Assembly (NCBI GenBank): GCA_947165045.1
Contig: CAMUYW010000001.1
Span: 86,911-150,910 of the forward strand
Direction: 5' to 3'
DNA: 64,000 nucleotides
Source of the DNA: an uncultured Fibrobacter sp.
Lineage (GTDB): Bacteria; Fibrobacterota; Fibrobacteria; Fibrobacterales; Fibrobacteraceae
Below are positions 17,070 to 24,916 of the stretch, in pieces (position 1 is the stretch's first letter; every line of letters begins with the position of its first letter). The notes beneath the pieces are model-generated. The model did not search any database. It was not told the DNA's origin and saw only the letters and a program-made list of their open reading frames with translations. The translations under genes were made by a program, and so were the position numbers.

Positions 17070-18809
17070 ATGAAGTTCTTTAAGATCCCCGAACTATATT
17101 GCGCCATTCTTTTGGTCGCAAGTGTCATTCTCGTTGTGATTTCTCAACCCAAGATTGAAAATGTTCGACTGTTTCGGGGTTCGACTTCCCGTGTCGTGTC
17201 GCTGCCGTTGGCGGAATCGATGGGGCAGGGTGAAATATTCCATGTGGAATTTGACCTCAAAAGCATGTGGGATAGTTATGACTTGCGCATCATTCCGGAT
17301 GACTGTGCAGAACGCGTGCTTGTCAATGATTCCGTTGTAGATATTAGCAAAGTCCAAGGCCGTTGTGATTTCGGAAAAGGTTTTTTGCTCCAGGACAGTC
17401 TAATTGCGACTTATAGAAATGGGAGCAACACGCACTTTTCTTTTTTCATAAAGAATAACGGGGGCAATGCGGGGATCAATGCGTCGGTTATAATGAAAAA
17501 ACCGTTGTCGCGGATGATTGAATTTTCTGCCATTGGTTTCTTGGCGTTGCTTTGCGCTCTGATTGCAAGGAGGCTCCGATTGGGTGGAAGTGCGATTCTG
17601 ATTTTGTTTATCGGAATTGCGTTAAGGGCATTCATCTTTGCCCATTTGCCTTACAATTCATTTTCTAATGATGTCGATGGCCATGTCGCCTACGTAAAGT
17701 ACATCATTGACAATCGCTCGATTCCTGGTGTTGATGATTGCTGGACATGTTACCATCCGCCGGTTTATTATGTATCGGCGATACCGTCCTATTTGGCGGC
17801 TACAGTAGTTGGCGTCTCGGCTAATTCCGGCTTGCAGATGTACAGCCTGCTGTTGTCTATATTGACCTTGTTCTTTGGAGTATTTTTCTTCAAGAACTTC
17901 CTTTCGGGGAGTGCCCTTAAAATATCCGTAATTTTATGGACTTTCTGGCCGTTGATGCTTCTTGTCGCTCCGCGTATAGGCAATGACCAGATGTTCTACA
18001 TGTTCCATTTGCTTTGCCTATGGAGCGGCGTAAATTATTTGAACAAGGGGGATGGAAAATATTTAATCGTTACCATTCTTTCCTCTGCGCTTGCGCTTTG
18101 GACAAAGTCTACTGGGGCTGTATCTATAGGAATGACATTCTTGTTTGCCGTTTGTGGTTATTTCCGAAATGCCCGTTTCTTGCGACCGACCAAATCTGAA
18201 TTTGTGGCATGGTTCCTGTTCTTGGTAGTCGTGCTTCTGGTTGTGTTCCAGAAACTGATGGGCGGTAGCGATTTGGTTGGGAACTCGAGCGGACTCAATT
18301 CTGCTTTGAAAGTCGGGAACGAGGCTTTCAACTATATCTATTTTGACTTGGAATCCTTTGTGACCCATCCGTTTACAAACGCTTGGGTTGATGAAATGGG
18401 ACGTCAGTATTTCTGGAATTACATGTTCAAGACATCCCTGTTCGGAGAATTTGATATCAGTAAGCTTGCCTTGTTGCGTAATCTTGCTGTGTTTATAAGC
18501 GTGTTCTTTATTGGCCTTCTGGTTTGTGCAATCCGAGGATTCTGGAACAAGAAATTGGATACTATCCATTGGCTCTTGATTATACAGGGGGCTGCGTTTG
18601 TTGCTGCGCTGATGTTCCTTCGCATTAAACATCCGTATTCCTGCAGCAATGATTTTAGATATATCGCTCCGGCTATAGTAAGCGCTATTCCTTTTATGGC
18701 ATCTGGTGTAGTGCAGAAAGGTGCTTCCGCTAAGTGGAAAACTTTGGGTGTCACTTGCGTTTTGGGATTTGTCTTGTGCTCGACGATTTTGTATATTCTC
18801 GCAGTGTAG
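17070..18809 (+). CDS. GT-C fold membrane glycosyltransferase (GT39/ArnT-like)
   Basis: A 579-residue polytopic protein with about eleven hydrophobic segments. After the first helix is an extracytoplasmic domain of about 120 residues. Later, SNDVDGHVAYVKYIIDN supplies the acidic catalytic-type loop and CWTCYHPPVYYVSAIPSYL the HPPxYY motif common in GT39/GT83 enzymes, which use polyprenyl-phosphate sugars. The frame extends upstream to 17019, but ATG 17070, 5 nt after the oxidoreductase stop, is preferred: it gives MKFFKIPELYCAILLVAS as the first helix. It is the third gene of the GtrA cassette. The acceptor cannot be identified from the sequence. Confidence 0.8.
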   Translation: MKFFKIPELYCAILLVASVILVVISQPKIENVRLFRGSTSRVVSLPLAESMGQGEIFHVEFDLKSMWDSYDLRIIPDDCAERVLVNDSVVDISKVQGRCDFGKGFLLQDSLIATYRNGSNTHFSFFIKNNGGNAGINASVIMKKPLSRMIEFSAIGFLALLCALIARRLRLGGSAILILFIGIALRAFIFAHLPYNSFSNDVDGHVAYVKYIIDNRSIPGVDDCWTCYHPPVYYVSAIPSYLAATVVGVSANSGLQMYSLLLSILTLFFGVFFFKNFLSGSALKISVILWTFWPLMLLVAPRIGNDQMFYMFHLLCLWSGVNYLNKGDGKYLIVTILSSALALWTKSTGAVSIGMTFLFAVCGYFRNARFLRPTKSEFVAWFLFLVVVLLVVFQKLMGGSDLVGNSSGLNSALKVGNEAFNYIYFDLESFVTHPFTNAWVDEMGRQYFWNYMFKTSLFGEFDISKLALLRNLAVFISVFFIGLLVCAIRGFWNKKLDTIHWLLIIQGAAFVAALMFLRIKHPYSCSNDFRYIAPAIVSAIPFMASGVVQKGASAKWKTLGVTCVLGFVLCSTILYILAV

Positions 18810-18860
18810 AAGATCTATAATGCTTGGAAGCATGTCCTCAATTTTAGCCGAAGGATCTGA

Positions 18861-19598
18861 ATGCGATTTTTTGTTTTTTTGATGTGCTTTTTAACGGCGG
18901 CGGCCATAGCGCGCCCCATCAACGATGGCAATAAGCTGTATGCGGCTGGTGATTATGCCGGTGCGCTCGAAAAATATATGAAGGCCCGCGAGGCGGAACC
19001 TGCAAATCCGATGCTGTTTTACAATATCGGAACGTGCCAGTACAAGCTCGGGAACTTTGAAGAGGCCAAAAAGGAACTCGAAAGTGCCGTGCGCATGCCG
19101 GACAAAAAGATGGCTGCAAAAGCTGCGTACAACTTGGCAAACACGTATTTTCGTGTAGGCGAAAAAGCTCCCGAAGGAAAGGAAAGCGAACGCATTGCCG
19201 CTTGGCGCGAATCCATTGCGTACTTGAAAAAAGCAATTGACTTGGACAATGATTTTGAAAACGCCAAGAAGAATGTGGAAATTGTCCAGCGCAAGCTCAA
19301 AGAAGAACTCGACAAACAGAAAGAAAACAAAAAACAAGATCAGAACAACGAGCAAAAACAACCGCCTCTTAGCGATAAGGCAAAGCAGGTGCTTGCTCGT
19401 GCGCTCCAACTTTGCAAGGACGGTAAGTATGCCGAAGGCAAACAAATGCTTGAAAATTTGATTGCCGAAGATGAAACCGCTGGACAGTTGAGTGGCCATG
19501 TGCAGCGCATTGATGATATCATCGAAATCAAGGCCGGTCGTAAACCGAAGGCTAAGATTGACGCTAGCAACACCGACAACGACCTGGAGGTGATCTAA
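18861..19598 (+). CDS. Exported TPR protein (BatC/BatE-like)
   Basis: A 245-residue protein with a Sec signal (MRFFVFLMCFLTAAAIA). TPR repeats cover about residues 20-110 (NKLYAAGDYAGALEKYMKAREAEPANPMLFYNIGTCQYKLGNFEEAKKEL region). A Lys/Gln/Asn-rich linker (QKENKKQDQNNEQKQ) near 150-168 is followed by another helical repeat. The TPR plus charged low-complexity layout resembles BatC/BatE of the Bat 'aerotolerance' operons, but no BatA/B/D gene is nearby. The next gene starts on the last base of its stop codon, so translational coupling is likely. Confidence 0.65.
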   Translation: MRFFVFLMCFLTAAAIARPINDGNKLYAAGDYAGALEKYMKAREAEPANPMLFYNIGTCQYKLGNFEEAKKELESAVRMPDKKMAAKAAYNLANTYFRVGEKAPEGKESERIAAWRESIAYLKKAIDLDNDFENAKKNVEIVQRKLKEELDKQKENKKQDQNNEQKQPPLSDKAKQVLARALQLCKDGKYAEGKQMLENLIAEDETAGQLSGHVQRIDDIIEIKAGRKPKAKIDASNTDNDLEVI

Positions 19599-20350
19599 TG
19601 GTTAGACGAGAGAATGTTGTCATCCTGAGCGAAGTCGAAGGATCCAGGACATTTACAACAGCATTAATAGCAATCTTTTTTCTTGCTGTAGCAGCATTTG
19701 CAGCTCCGAAGTCGGCTTCCGCGTACTACGGTGATGCGGCATTCCAGTACATCGAAAATCGTTTGCCTTCTGCCGAAATTACATGCAACGAAGGTTTGCA
19801 ATATTATCCGAACGATCAAAAATTGCAGATGCTCCTTGACCGCATTCACGAAGCGAAGAACGAACAGAAAAACGAAAATAAGAAGAACGACAAGAATCAG
19901 GATAATAACCAAGATCAAAACCAAAACGATCAAAATCAGAATCAAGACAAGAATAATCAGGATCAAAATAAAGATCAGCAGAACCAGGATAAGCAAAATC
20001 AGGACCAGAACCAGAATCAAAATGGCGACCAGAGTTCCAGTTCTCAGAATGACCAGAATCAGGATAAGCAAGATCAAGGACAAAACGGTGGCCAGTCCAG
20101 CAGCAGTCAGGGCGGGCAAAGCTCCGACAGCAATGGCGGTGCTGGCGAACAGCCGCAACAACCGGAACAGTCCGAAGGCAATTCTAGCGATAGTAACGGC
20201 TCCGATCAAGAACAACCTCAGCCGCTTGCTCCTGGCGAGTTGAGTCCTGAAGAAGCCGCTCAACTGCTCAAAGATTTTGACGAACAAAACGGCGAACGAA
20301 AACCGTGGAAACCTGTCCGCGGCCAGGTCCGCCCTGCTAAAGACTGGTAA
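19598..20350 (+). CDS. Exported Gln/Asn/Asp-rich low-complexity protein
   Basis: A 250-residue protein whose ATG overlaps the upstream stop and has GGAGG upstream. Residues 5-16 (NVVILSEVEGSR) are the translation of a GTCAT palindromic repeat inserted before the hydrophobic core of a signal peptide (TALIAIFFLAVAAFAAPKSASA). A short TPR-like part (AAFQYIENRLPSAEITCNEGLQYYPND) follows, then about 110 residues made mainly of Q, N, D and K repeats, then S/G/E-rich sequence, and a Pro-rich tail ending KPVRGQVRPAKDW. The repeat lengthens the n-region but leaves the signal peptide plausible. Function unknown; it pairs with the TPR protein upstream. Confidence 0.7.
   Translation: MVRRENVVILSEVEGSRTFTTALIAIFFLAVAAFAAPKSASAYYGDAAFQYIENRLPSAEITCNEGLQYYPNDQKLQMLLDRIHEAKNEQKNENKKNDKNQDNNQDQNQNDQNQNQDKNNQDQNKDQQNQDKQNQDQNQNQNGDQSSSSQNDQNQDKQDQGQNGGQSSSSQGGQSSDSNGGAGEQPQQPEQSEGNSSDSNGSDQEQPQPLAPGELSPEEAAQLLKDFDEQNGERKPWKPVRGQVRPAKDW
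19619..19645 (+). repeat. GTCAT palindromic repeat, copy E (inside the low-complexity protein gene)
   Basis: GTCATCCTGAGCGAAGTC then GAAGGATCC, differing from copy C at one visible base. It is translated in frame as VILSEVEGS just before the signal-peptide core. Confidence 0.8.
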
Positions 20351-20610
20351 GGGTATCAAGCGGGAGCCCGCTTGCGGGGTCACATTTGATGCCCGTAAAG
20401 TATTGCGCTTGAAAAGCGCAACGACTGGTAAGCCGTATTGCAACTAAATTTTTTCGTTTAAGTCCGCCTTTGTGCGGGCTTTACTTTTTTTGTGCGAAAA
20501 CTGGTTTATTTAGAACAAAGATTGTAGATTGTGGATAAATACAATAAAACTGATACGGGAATCATAAAAATAATATACATTGATAAAGTCAATTTAATAA
20601 AGAGGACTAT
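20351..20610. other. Intergenic region with hairpins and a short direct repeat
   Basis: A 260-bp gap. A 10-bp direct repeat, GACTGGTAAG, lies at 20342-20351 (spanning the stop codon of the upstream gene) and again at 20423-20432. Between them are small hairpins (AGCGGG/CCCGCT and GCGCTTGAAAAGCGC). A terminator follows at 20460-20490. No open frame of note. Confidence 0.5.
20460..20490 (+). terminator. Rho-independent terminator
   Basis: AAGTCCGC, a 6-nt loop, GCGGGCTT (one G-U pair), then a T-rich tail (TTACTTTTTTT). It ends the unit containing the TPR and low-complexity genes. Confidence 0.75.
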
Positions 20611-21498
20611 ATGAAAAAGCTTTTGGCTCTCCTTCCCGCAGCCACCTTTGCATTGACCGGTTGCTTATCGTCTTCCGATAACAGCGCTACGGCTCCTGCA
20701 ACAGACACTCTCCCAACAGACTACATCGTTTTGGAAATGGGTGAATTCGTTTATGAAGACGGAAATTTTGCGGTTACTAGGGGCTCGTGTACGGCATATG
20801 CCAATGATTATCAGTGGAAAAAGGAGCAAGGTCCTGGATTCTTGAGAGCTATTGATGACCATACAGCAGGAATTGATTTGACCGCTTCTGGAAACAAGGT
20901 TTCTTATGAGTATAAAGCTCTTGCCGGCGAACCGTTCCCGAATGGATCTTTCTATAAATCTTCTTCGTTGAAAAATTCGCTTATTGAAGGCATCATCCTC
21001 GAAGATCCGTATTACAGTGACGTTGCTTTTATCAATACGGAATGTCTCTTCCAGAATTTTGGCGAAATGCAACAAACCATGGCTTTGATTGCTAAGGTTC
21101 CCCAAAATACCGTTACGATGGAATGCAATAAAATTTCCATTCAAGGCCTTTCGATGGAATATATGTCCCATGAAAAGGATGCAATCAAGTATAAGCTTTC
21201 TTTTGCGGGAAAAACTTGCACAATGGATCATAGGTTCCTCTATGCTTATAGCAAAGATGATTGCGCCAAGGCTTTTGCAAATTACCAGCAAGAATATGAA
21301 AATGGCGAAACGGATGACTTCTTTGATTTCGAGCTTTACGATCAAGATCTTCACGCTTCGGCAGAATGTTCTGATGTGCTGAGCGATTTCCACAATGCAA
21401 CGGGTCTTGCCAAGAGTGGTGAAACTTCTACGATTAGCGAAAAGCAGGTCAAGGATATTCTCCGCGCTGTGGGCGCTCGCCTCCGCGGCCGCAAATAG
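20611..21498 (+). CDS. Lipoprotein of unknown function
   Basis: A 295-residue protein with lipoprotein signal MKKLLALLPAATFALTGC (lipidated Cys18) and a Ser/Thr-rich linker. The mature part has several well-spaced Cys residues (RGSCTAY, TECLFQ, MECNKI, KTCTMD, DDCAKAF, AECSDV) that could form disulfides. No family is recognised. SD AGAGGA precedes the ATG. It is a single-gene unit, flanked by terminators on both sides. Confidence 0.65.
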   Translation: MKKLLALLPAATFALTGCLSSSDNSATAPATDTLPTDYIVLEMGEFVYEDGNFAVTRGSCTAYANDYQWKKEQGPGFLRAIDDHTAGIDLTASGNKVSYEYKALAGEPFPNGSFYKSSSLKNSLIEGIILEDPYYSDVAFINTECLFQNFGEMQQTMALIAKVPQNTVTMECNKISIQGLSMEYMSHEKDAIKYKLSFAGKTCTMDHRFLYAYSKDDCAKAFANYQQEYENGETDDFFDFELYDQDLHASAECSDVLSDFHNATGLAKSGETSTISEKQVKDILRAVGARLRGRK

Positions 21499-21520
21499 CC
21501 TCCAACAACCAGTAATGTTA

Positions 21521-21551
21521 AAAACGCTCTGCAATCGCAGAGTGTTTTTTT
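21521..21551 (+). terminator. Rho-independent terminator
   Basis: AAAACGCTCTGC, loop AATC, GCAGAGTGTTTT (one G-T mismatch) and a T tract. It lies 23 nt after the lipoprotein stop. Confidence 0.85.
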
Positions 21552-21720
21552 AGGGTGTTTGCTTGGATTTCTTTGTGTTTTGGGCGGAATATTCCCGATA
21601 ATGCGCAAAAAAATGGCGTTTAAAGGTTTTTTGTGGCAGTTTGTTGTGTGTGTCGTTGAGATTTTCTGTTGAAAAGGATGTATATTAATAGATACCTATC
21701 GATAAATGTAGGGGACACCT

Positions 21721-23097
21721 ATGGATTTTGATAAATTGCTGTTAAATCACAGGGGAAAAGCCTGTGTTATTGCCGTCGAGTTATTTCCTGACGGTTCTTA
21801 TGGGAATATTCGAGTCGTTGCGGGTAACAAAGCCCACTGTGACGATATCGAAGCTCTGACGCATCATCCGTTTGTTCCGGGGTGCCCTTACGAAGCGTGC
21901 TTCCCGAAAAATCCGAATTTTGAAGAGCATTGCTACCGCTGTATATGTGACGGTAAACCGCTCCATGCCTACGTTAATCTTTACATGATGAATCTATGGC
22001 TCAACATGTTCCTTTTGCCTCTGGATTCTGATAAAGAAAATATTGGCTATTGCTTTTATTGTTATGATGTCGCGCCCAAGGCGGATTCATCTGCTATGGC
22101 GGACCTTTCTGCGGAAACGGCTTCTGATGTGTTGAAAGCTTGTATCAAGTTGCGCGGTTCAGACGATATCAGGCAAGCTTTCCATGATGTTGTCTGTGAT
22201 ATTCGTGAAATTTGCAAAGCCGATCATTGCTGTATTTTGCTAACGGATGATGAAAATCGGACTTGTACGAATTTTGCAGAATCTCTTCGCGAAGGGGCTG
22301 GCTTGTTCCCGATGTCGCACTATATGGATGGGTTCTATAATGTTGCCAAAACGTGGCCGGATACGCTTGCTGGTAGCACCTGCATTATCATAAAAGATGA
22401 AAACGATATGGCTAAGCTGTGTGAGCAAAATCCGATTTGGCATGCTTCTCTTGAACAGGCTGGCGTCAATAGCGTTGTACTTTTCCCGCTTCGTCATGGC
22501 TTGCAATCGCTCGGATACATGTGGGTGATTAATTTTGATACCGCCAATGTCTTAAAGATTAAAGAAACCCTGGAAGTTACAACGTTCTTCCTTGCTTCTG
22601 AAATTGCAAGTTATCAGCTTTTGAACAAACTCGAAATCATGAGCACGATTGATTCGCTGACGGGCGTTCGAAACAGAAATATGATGAACAACCGTGTTGA
22701 CGAAATTGTCGCTGGACGTGAACCAGTGCCTGTGGCTGTGCTCTTTGCGGATTTGAATGGCCTCAAGCGAGTGAACGATGACTGTGGCCATAGCGCTGGT
22801 GACAAGATGTTGCAAACGGCGGCCTCCATTTTGCAGGGCGTGTTCCATGATGGCGAAGTGTATCGTGCTGGCGGTGACGAATTTATGATTCTCGTTCCTG
22901 GAATTGAGGAAGAAGAATTGCAGAACCGTGTTGCTCGTGTCCATTTCTTGTCGGGAAAAACGGAAGACGTTCGTTTCTCAATTGGTGTGTGCTATGGCAA
23001 AAAAGACATCCGCAAGGCTATGCGACTTGCTGATGAACGCATGTATGCCTTTAAGAATGCGTACTACGAAGCGCATCCCGACTTGAAGTATAGATAG
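21721..23097 (+). CDS. Soluble GAF-GGDEF diguanylate cyclase with Cys-rich N-terminus
   Basis: A 458-residue cytoplasmic protein with no membrane segment. Residues 1-110 form a Cys-rich sensor-like region (GCPYEACFPKNPNFEEHCYRC, then YCFYCYD). A GAF-like domain covers about 150-290 (RQAFHDVVCDIREICKADHCCILL, GVNSVVLFPLRHG), and GGDEF about 305-450. The active site GGDEF is intact near residues 384-388, so c-di-GMP synthesis is expected. Unlike the cyclase at 419-1756, the RxxD I-site is absent (FHDG sits at that position), so product inhibition by that site is not expected. The Cys cluster could bind metal or sense redox, which is inference. SD AGGGG precedes ATG 21721. Confidence 0.88.
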   Translation: MDFDKLLLNHRGKACVIAVELFPDGSYGNIRVVAGNKAHCDDIEALTHHPFVPGCPYEACFPKNPNFEEHCYRCICDGKPLHAYVNLYMMNLWLNMFLLPLDSDKENIGYCFYCYDVAPKADSSAMADLSAETASDVLKACIKLRGSDDIRQAFHDVVCDIREICKADHCCILLTDDENRTCTNFAESLREGAGLFPMSHYMDGFYNVAKTWPDTLAGSTCIIIKDENDMAKLCEQNPIWHASLEQAGVNSVVLFPLRHGLQSLGYMWVINFDTANVLKIKETLEVTTFFLASEIASYQLLNKLEIMSTIDSLTGVRNRNMMNNRVDEIVAGREPVPVAVLFADLNGLKRVNDDCGHSAGDKMLQTAASILQGVFHDGEVYRAGGDEFMILVPGIEEEELQNRVARVHFLSGKTEDVRFSIGVCYGKKDIRKAMRLADERMYAFKNAYYEAHPDLKYR

Positions 23098-23200
23098 CGT
23101 TTTCGCGTTTACTTATTCCCGCCCCGGAACTAAGTCCGGGGCAAACTCTGGCGGAAATCTGTTGAGTGACTTTTTGTGCAGTAAATTCTATATTTAGAAT

Positions 23201-24601
23201 ATGAGGCTACCGCGCGAAACTCGTACTTATGTTGCAATCGACTTGAAGTCGTTTTTTGCGTCTGTGGAGTGCGTGCTGCGCGGACTTGACCCGCTGACAA
23301 CGAATCTGGTTGTGGCTGATGCAAGTCGAACAGAAAAGACGATTTGCTTGGCCGTGACGCCGAACCTCAAGGCGTACGGAATTCCCGGACGCGCGCGTTT
23401 GTTTGAGGTTAATCAGAAAGTACGTGAAGTCAAACGTCGGACGGGCGAAGATATTCAGTTTATTATTGCGCCGCCGCAAATGGCGAAGTATGTGGAATAT
23501 TCTACCCGCATTTATGAAGTTTATTTGAAATATGTGAGCGAAGAGGATATTCACGTTTATTCGATTGACGAATGTTTTATCGACTTGACGCATTACCTTT
23601 CGATGTACAAAAAGTCGGCACGTGAACTGGCGAAAGAAATGATTCGTGATGTGTATGCGACGACAGGGATTACAGCAACGGCTGGCATCGGAACGAATCT
23701 TTATCTTTGCAAAATTGCGATGGATGTGATGGCGAAGCATGTGGCGCCGGATGCAGATGGCGTGCGCATTGCGGAACTTGACGAGATGACGTACCGCAAG
23801 GAACTTTGGGGGCATCGACCGCTGACGAGTTTTTGGCAGTTGGGCCGTGGCATTGCGGAGCGCTTGGAACATTGCTATTTGAATAATGGCCGCGGCATTT
23901 TTACGATGGGCGATTTGGCGCGTGCGAGTGTCAAGAATCCTGATGCGCTGTATAAGATGTTTGGCGTGAATGCAGAAATCTTGATTGACCATGCGTGGGG
24001 CTATGAACCGTGCGGCATTGTGGAAATCAAACGGTATAAATCGAAATCGCATAGCATTGGTGGTGGACAAGTTTTAAGTTGTGCATACGATTGTGCCAAG
24101 GCGAAAATTGTCATTCGCGAAATGGTCGAAACGCTTTCGCTTGACCTTGTGGAAAAAGGTCTTGTGACAAATGGGCTCACGCTCCATGTGGGCTACGACC
24201 GCGAAAATGTGGATAGCGGCCGATATCGCGGCGAGACTGTTATAGATGGCTATGGTCGTACGATTCCGAAGCCTGCGCACGGAACGGCTCCGCTATTGAA
24301 TTACACATCGTCTGTGTCAACGATTGCAGAGGCGGTGATGAAACTTGCCGATCGCATTATGAATCCGTCGCTAACGGTGAAACGTTTGAACTTGACGGCG
24401 AATAATGTTTTAAGTGCAACGCAAGAAAGTTATGACTTGTTCACGGATGTGAAAAAAGTCGAACGCGAAAAGAAGATGATGCTTGCGCAAATTGCAATCA
24501 AGAAGCGCTTTGGCAAGAATGCGATTTTCAAGGGCATGGACATGCAAGAAGGTGCCACCACGCGCGAACGCAACGAACAAATCGGAGGGCACAAGGCGTG
24601 A
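23201..24601 (+). CDS. Y-family DNA polymerase (UmuC/UvrX type)
   Basis: A 466-residue translesion polymerase. YVAIDLKSFFASVECVLRGLDPL at the N-terminus supplies the first catalytic Asp, and VYSIDECFIDL near residue 126 supplies the Asp-Glu pair. A helix-hairpin region and a little-finger domain follow. The LKSFFASVE form, with Leu-Lys in place of Met-Asp, is typical of the Firmicutes UvrX/YqjW-like branch rather than proteobacterial DinB. The following 70-residue gene is a YolD-like partner, as in that branch. A TATATT box at 23189-23194 ends only 6 nt before the ATG, so the transcript may be leaderless. I see no LexA-like box. Confidence 0.9.
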   Translation: MRLPRETRTYVAIDLKSFFASVECVLRGLDPLTTNLVVADASRTEKTICLAVTPNLKAYGIPGRARLFEVNQKVREVKRRTGEDIQFIIAPPQMAKYVEYSTRIYEVYLKYVSEEDIHVYSIDECFIDLTHYLSMYKKSARELAKEMIRDVYATTGITATAGIGTNLYLCKIAMDVMAKHVAPDADGVRIAELDEMTYRKELWGHRPLTSFWQLGRGIAERLEHCYLNNGRGIFTMGDLARASVKNPDALYKMFGVNAEILIDHAWGYEPCGIVEIKRYKSKSHSIGGGQVLSCAYDCAKAKIVIREMVETLSLDLVEKGLVTNGLTLHVGYDRENVDSGRYRGETVIDGYGRTIPKPAHGTAPLLNYTSSVSTIAEAVMKLADRIMNPSLTVKRLNLTANNVLSATQESYDLFTDVKKVEREKKMMLAQIAIKKRFGKNAIFKGMDMQEGATTRERNEQIGGHKA

Positions 24602-24810
24602 ACGATTACAACGATATCATAGACTTGCCCTATCCGAGGGATGATTGGAATTTCTTGATGAAACATCCTCGTATGTCTGTCGCCAATCGTGCAAAAATTT
24701 TTAGCCCGTTTGCTGCATTGCGTGGTCATAATGAAAAAATTGCGGAAACTGCAGAACGTCATTTAGACGAAAACCGCGACGATAATATGCTAGAGAAAAT
24801 GGACTTTTAA
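24598..24810 (+). CDS. YolD-like small protein, Y-family polymerase partner
   Basis: A 70-residue protein starting at GTG 24598, which overlaps the polymerase stop by 4 nt. The pattern DYNDIIDLPYP, then HPRMSVANRAKIFSPFAALRGHNEKIAETA, matches YolD-like proteins (RAAQFSPFAALTGYDE is the usual block), found beside UvrX/YqjW polymerases in Firmicutes. Its role is not settled; it probably modulates or pairs with the polymerase. The coupled arrangement argues that both genes moved together. Confidence 0.8.
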   Translation: MNDYNDIIDLPYPRDDWNFLMKHPRMSVANRAKIFSPFAALRGHNEKIAETAERHLDENRDDNMLEKMDF

Positions 24811-24818
24811 AGCAAAAA

Positions 24819-24875
24819 AGCCCAACATTGCCAAAACTGTGATGCTTTTCGCACGTTTTGTTGGGATTTCTTTAC
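24819..24875 (+). terminator. Probable terminator after the yolD-like gene
   Basis: CCCAACA (24821-24827) pairs with TGTTGGG (24859-24865), with an inner CAAAAC/GTTTTG match, and is followed by ATTTCTTT. The loop is longer than usual, so confidence is moderate. Confidence 0.55.
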
Positions 24876-24916
24876 GTCTTTCGTTTTTTTCATATATTTT
24901 GTAGAATGGAGAAAAG

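Noticed and set aside
19850..20090. CRISPR-like or tandem DNA repeat
   Set aside because: The repeats are irregular Gln/Asn/Asp/Lys codons in a reading frame, with no fixed spacer length and no cas genes nearby.
18861..20350. Bat aerotolerance operon
   Set aside because: Only TPR and low-complexity proteins are present; no MoxR ATPase, VWA-domain BatA/BatB or BatD gene lies beside them.
19664..20443. Minus-strand frame with an Ile/Leu/Val-rich 'membrane' protein
   Set aside because: It is the complement of Gln/Asn/Asp codon repeats, which read as Ile/Leu/Val codons in reverse; not a real membrane protein.
23115..23150. Another GTCAT repeat at the CCCCGGA/TCCGGGG palindrome
   Set aside because: The stem is good (7 bp) but it lacks both the GTCA and ATC ends, so it was not counted as a family member; it may be the terminator of the cyclase gene or a decayed copy.
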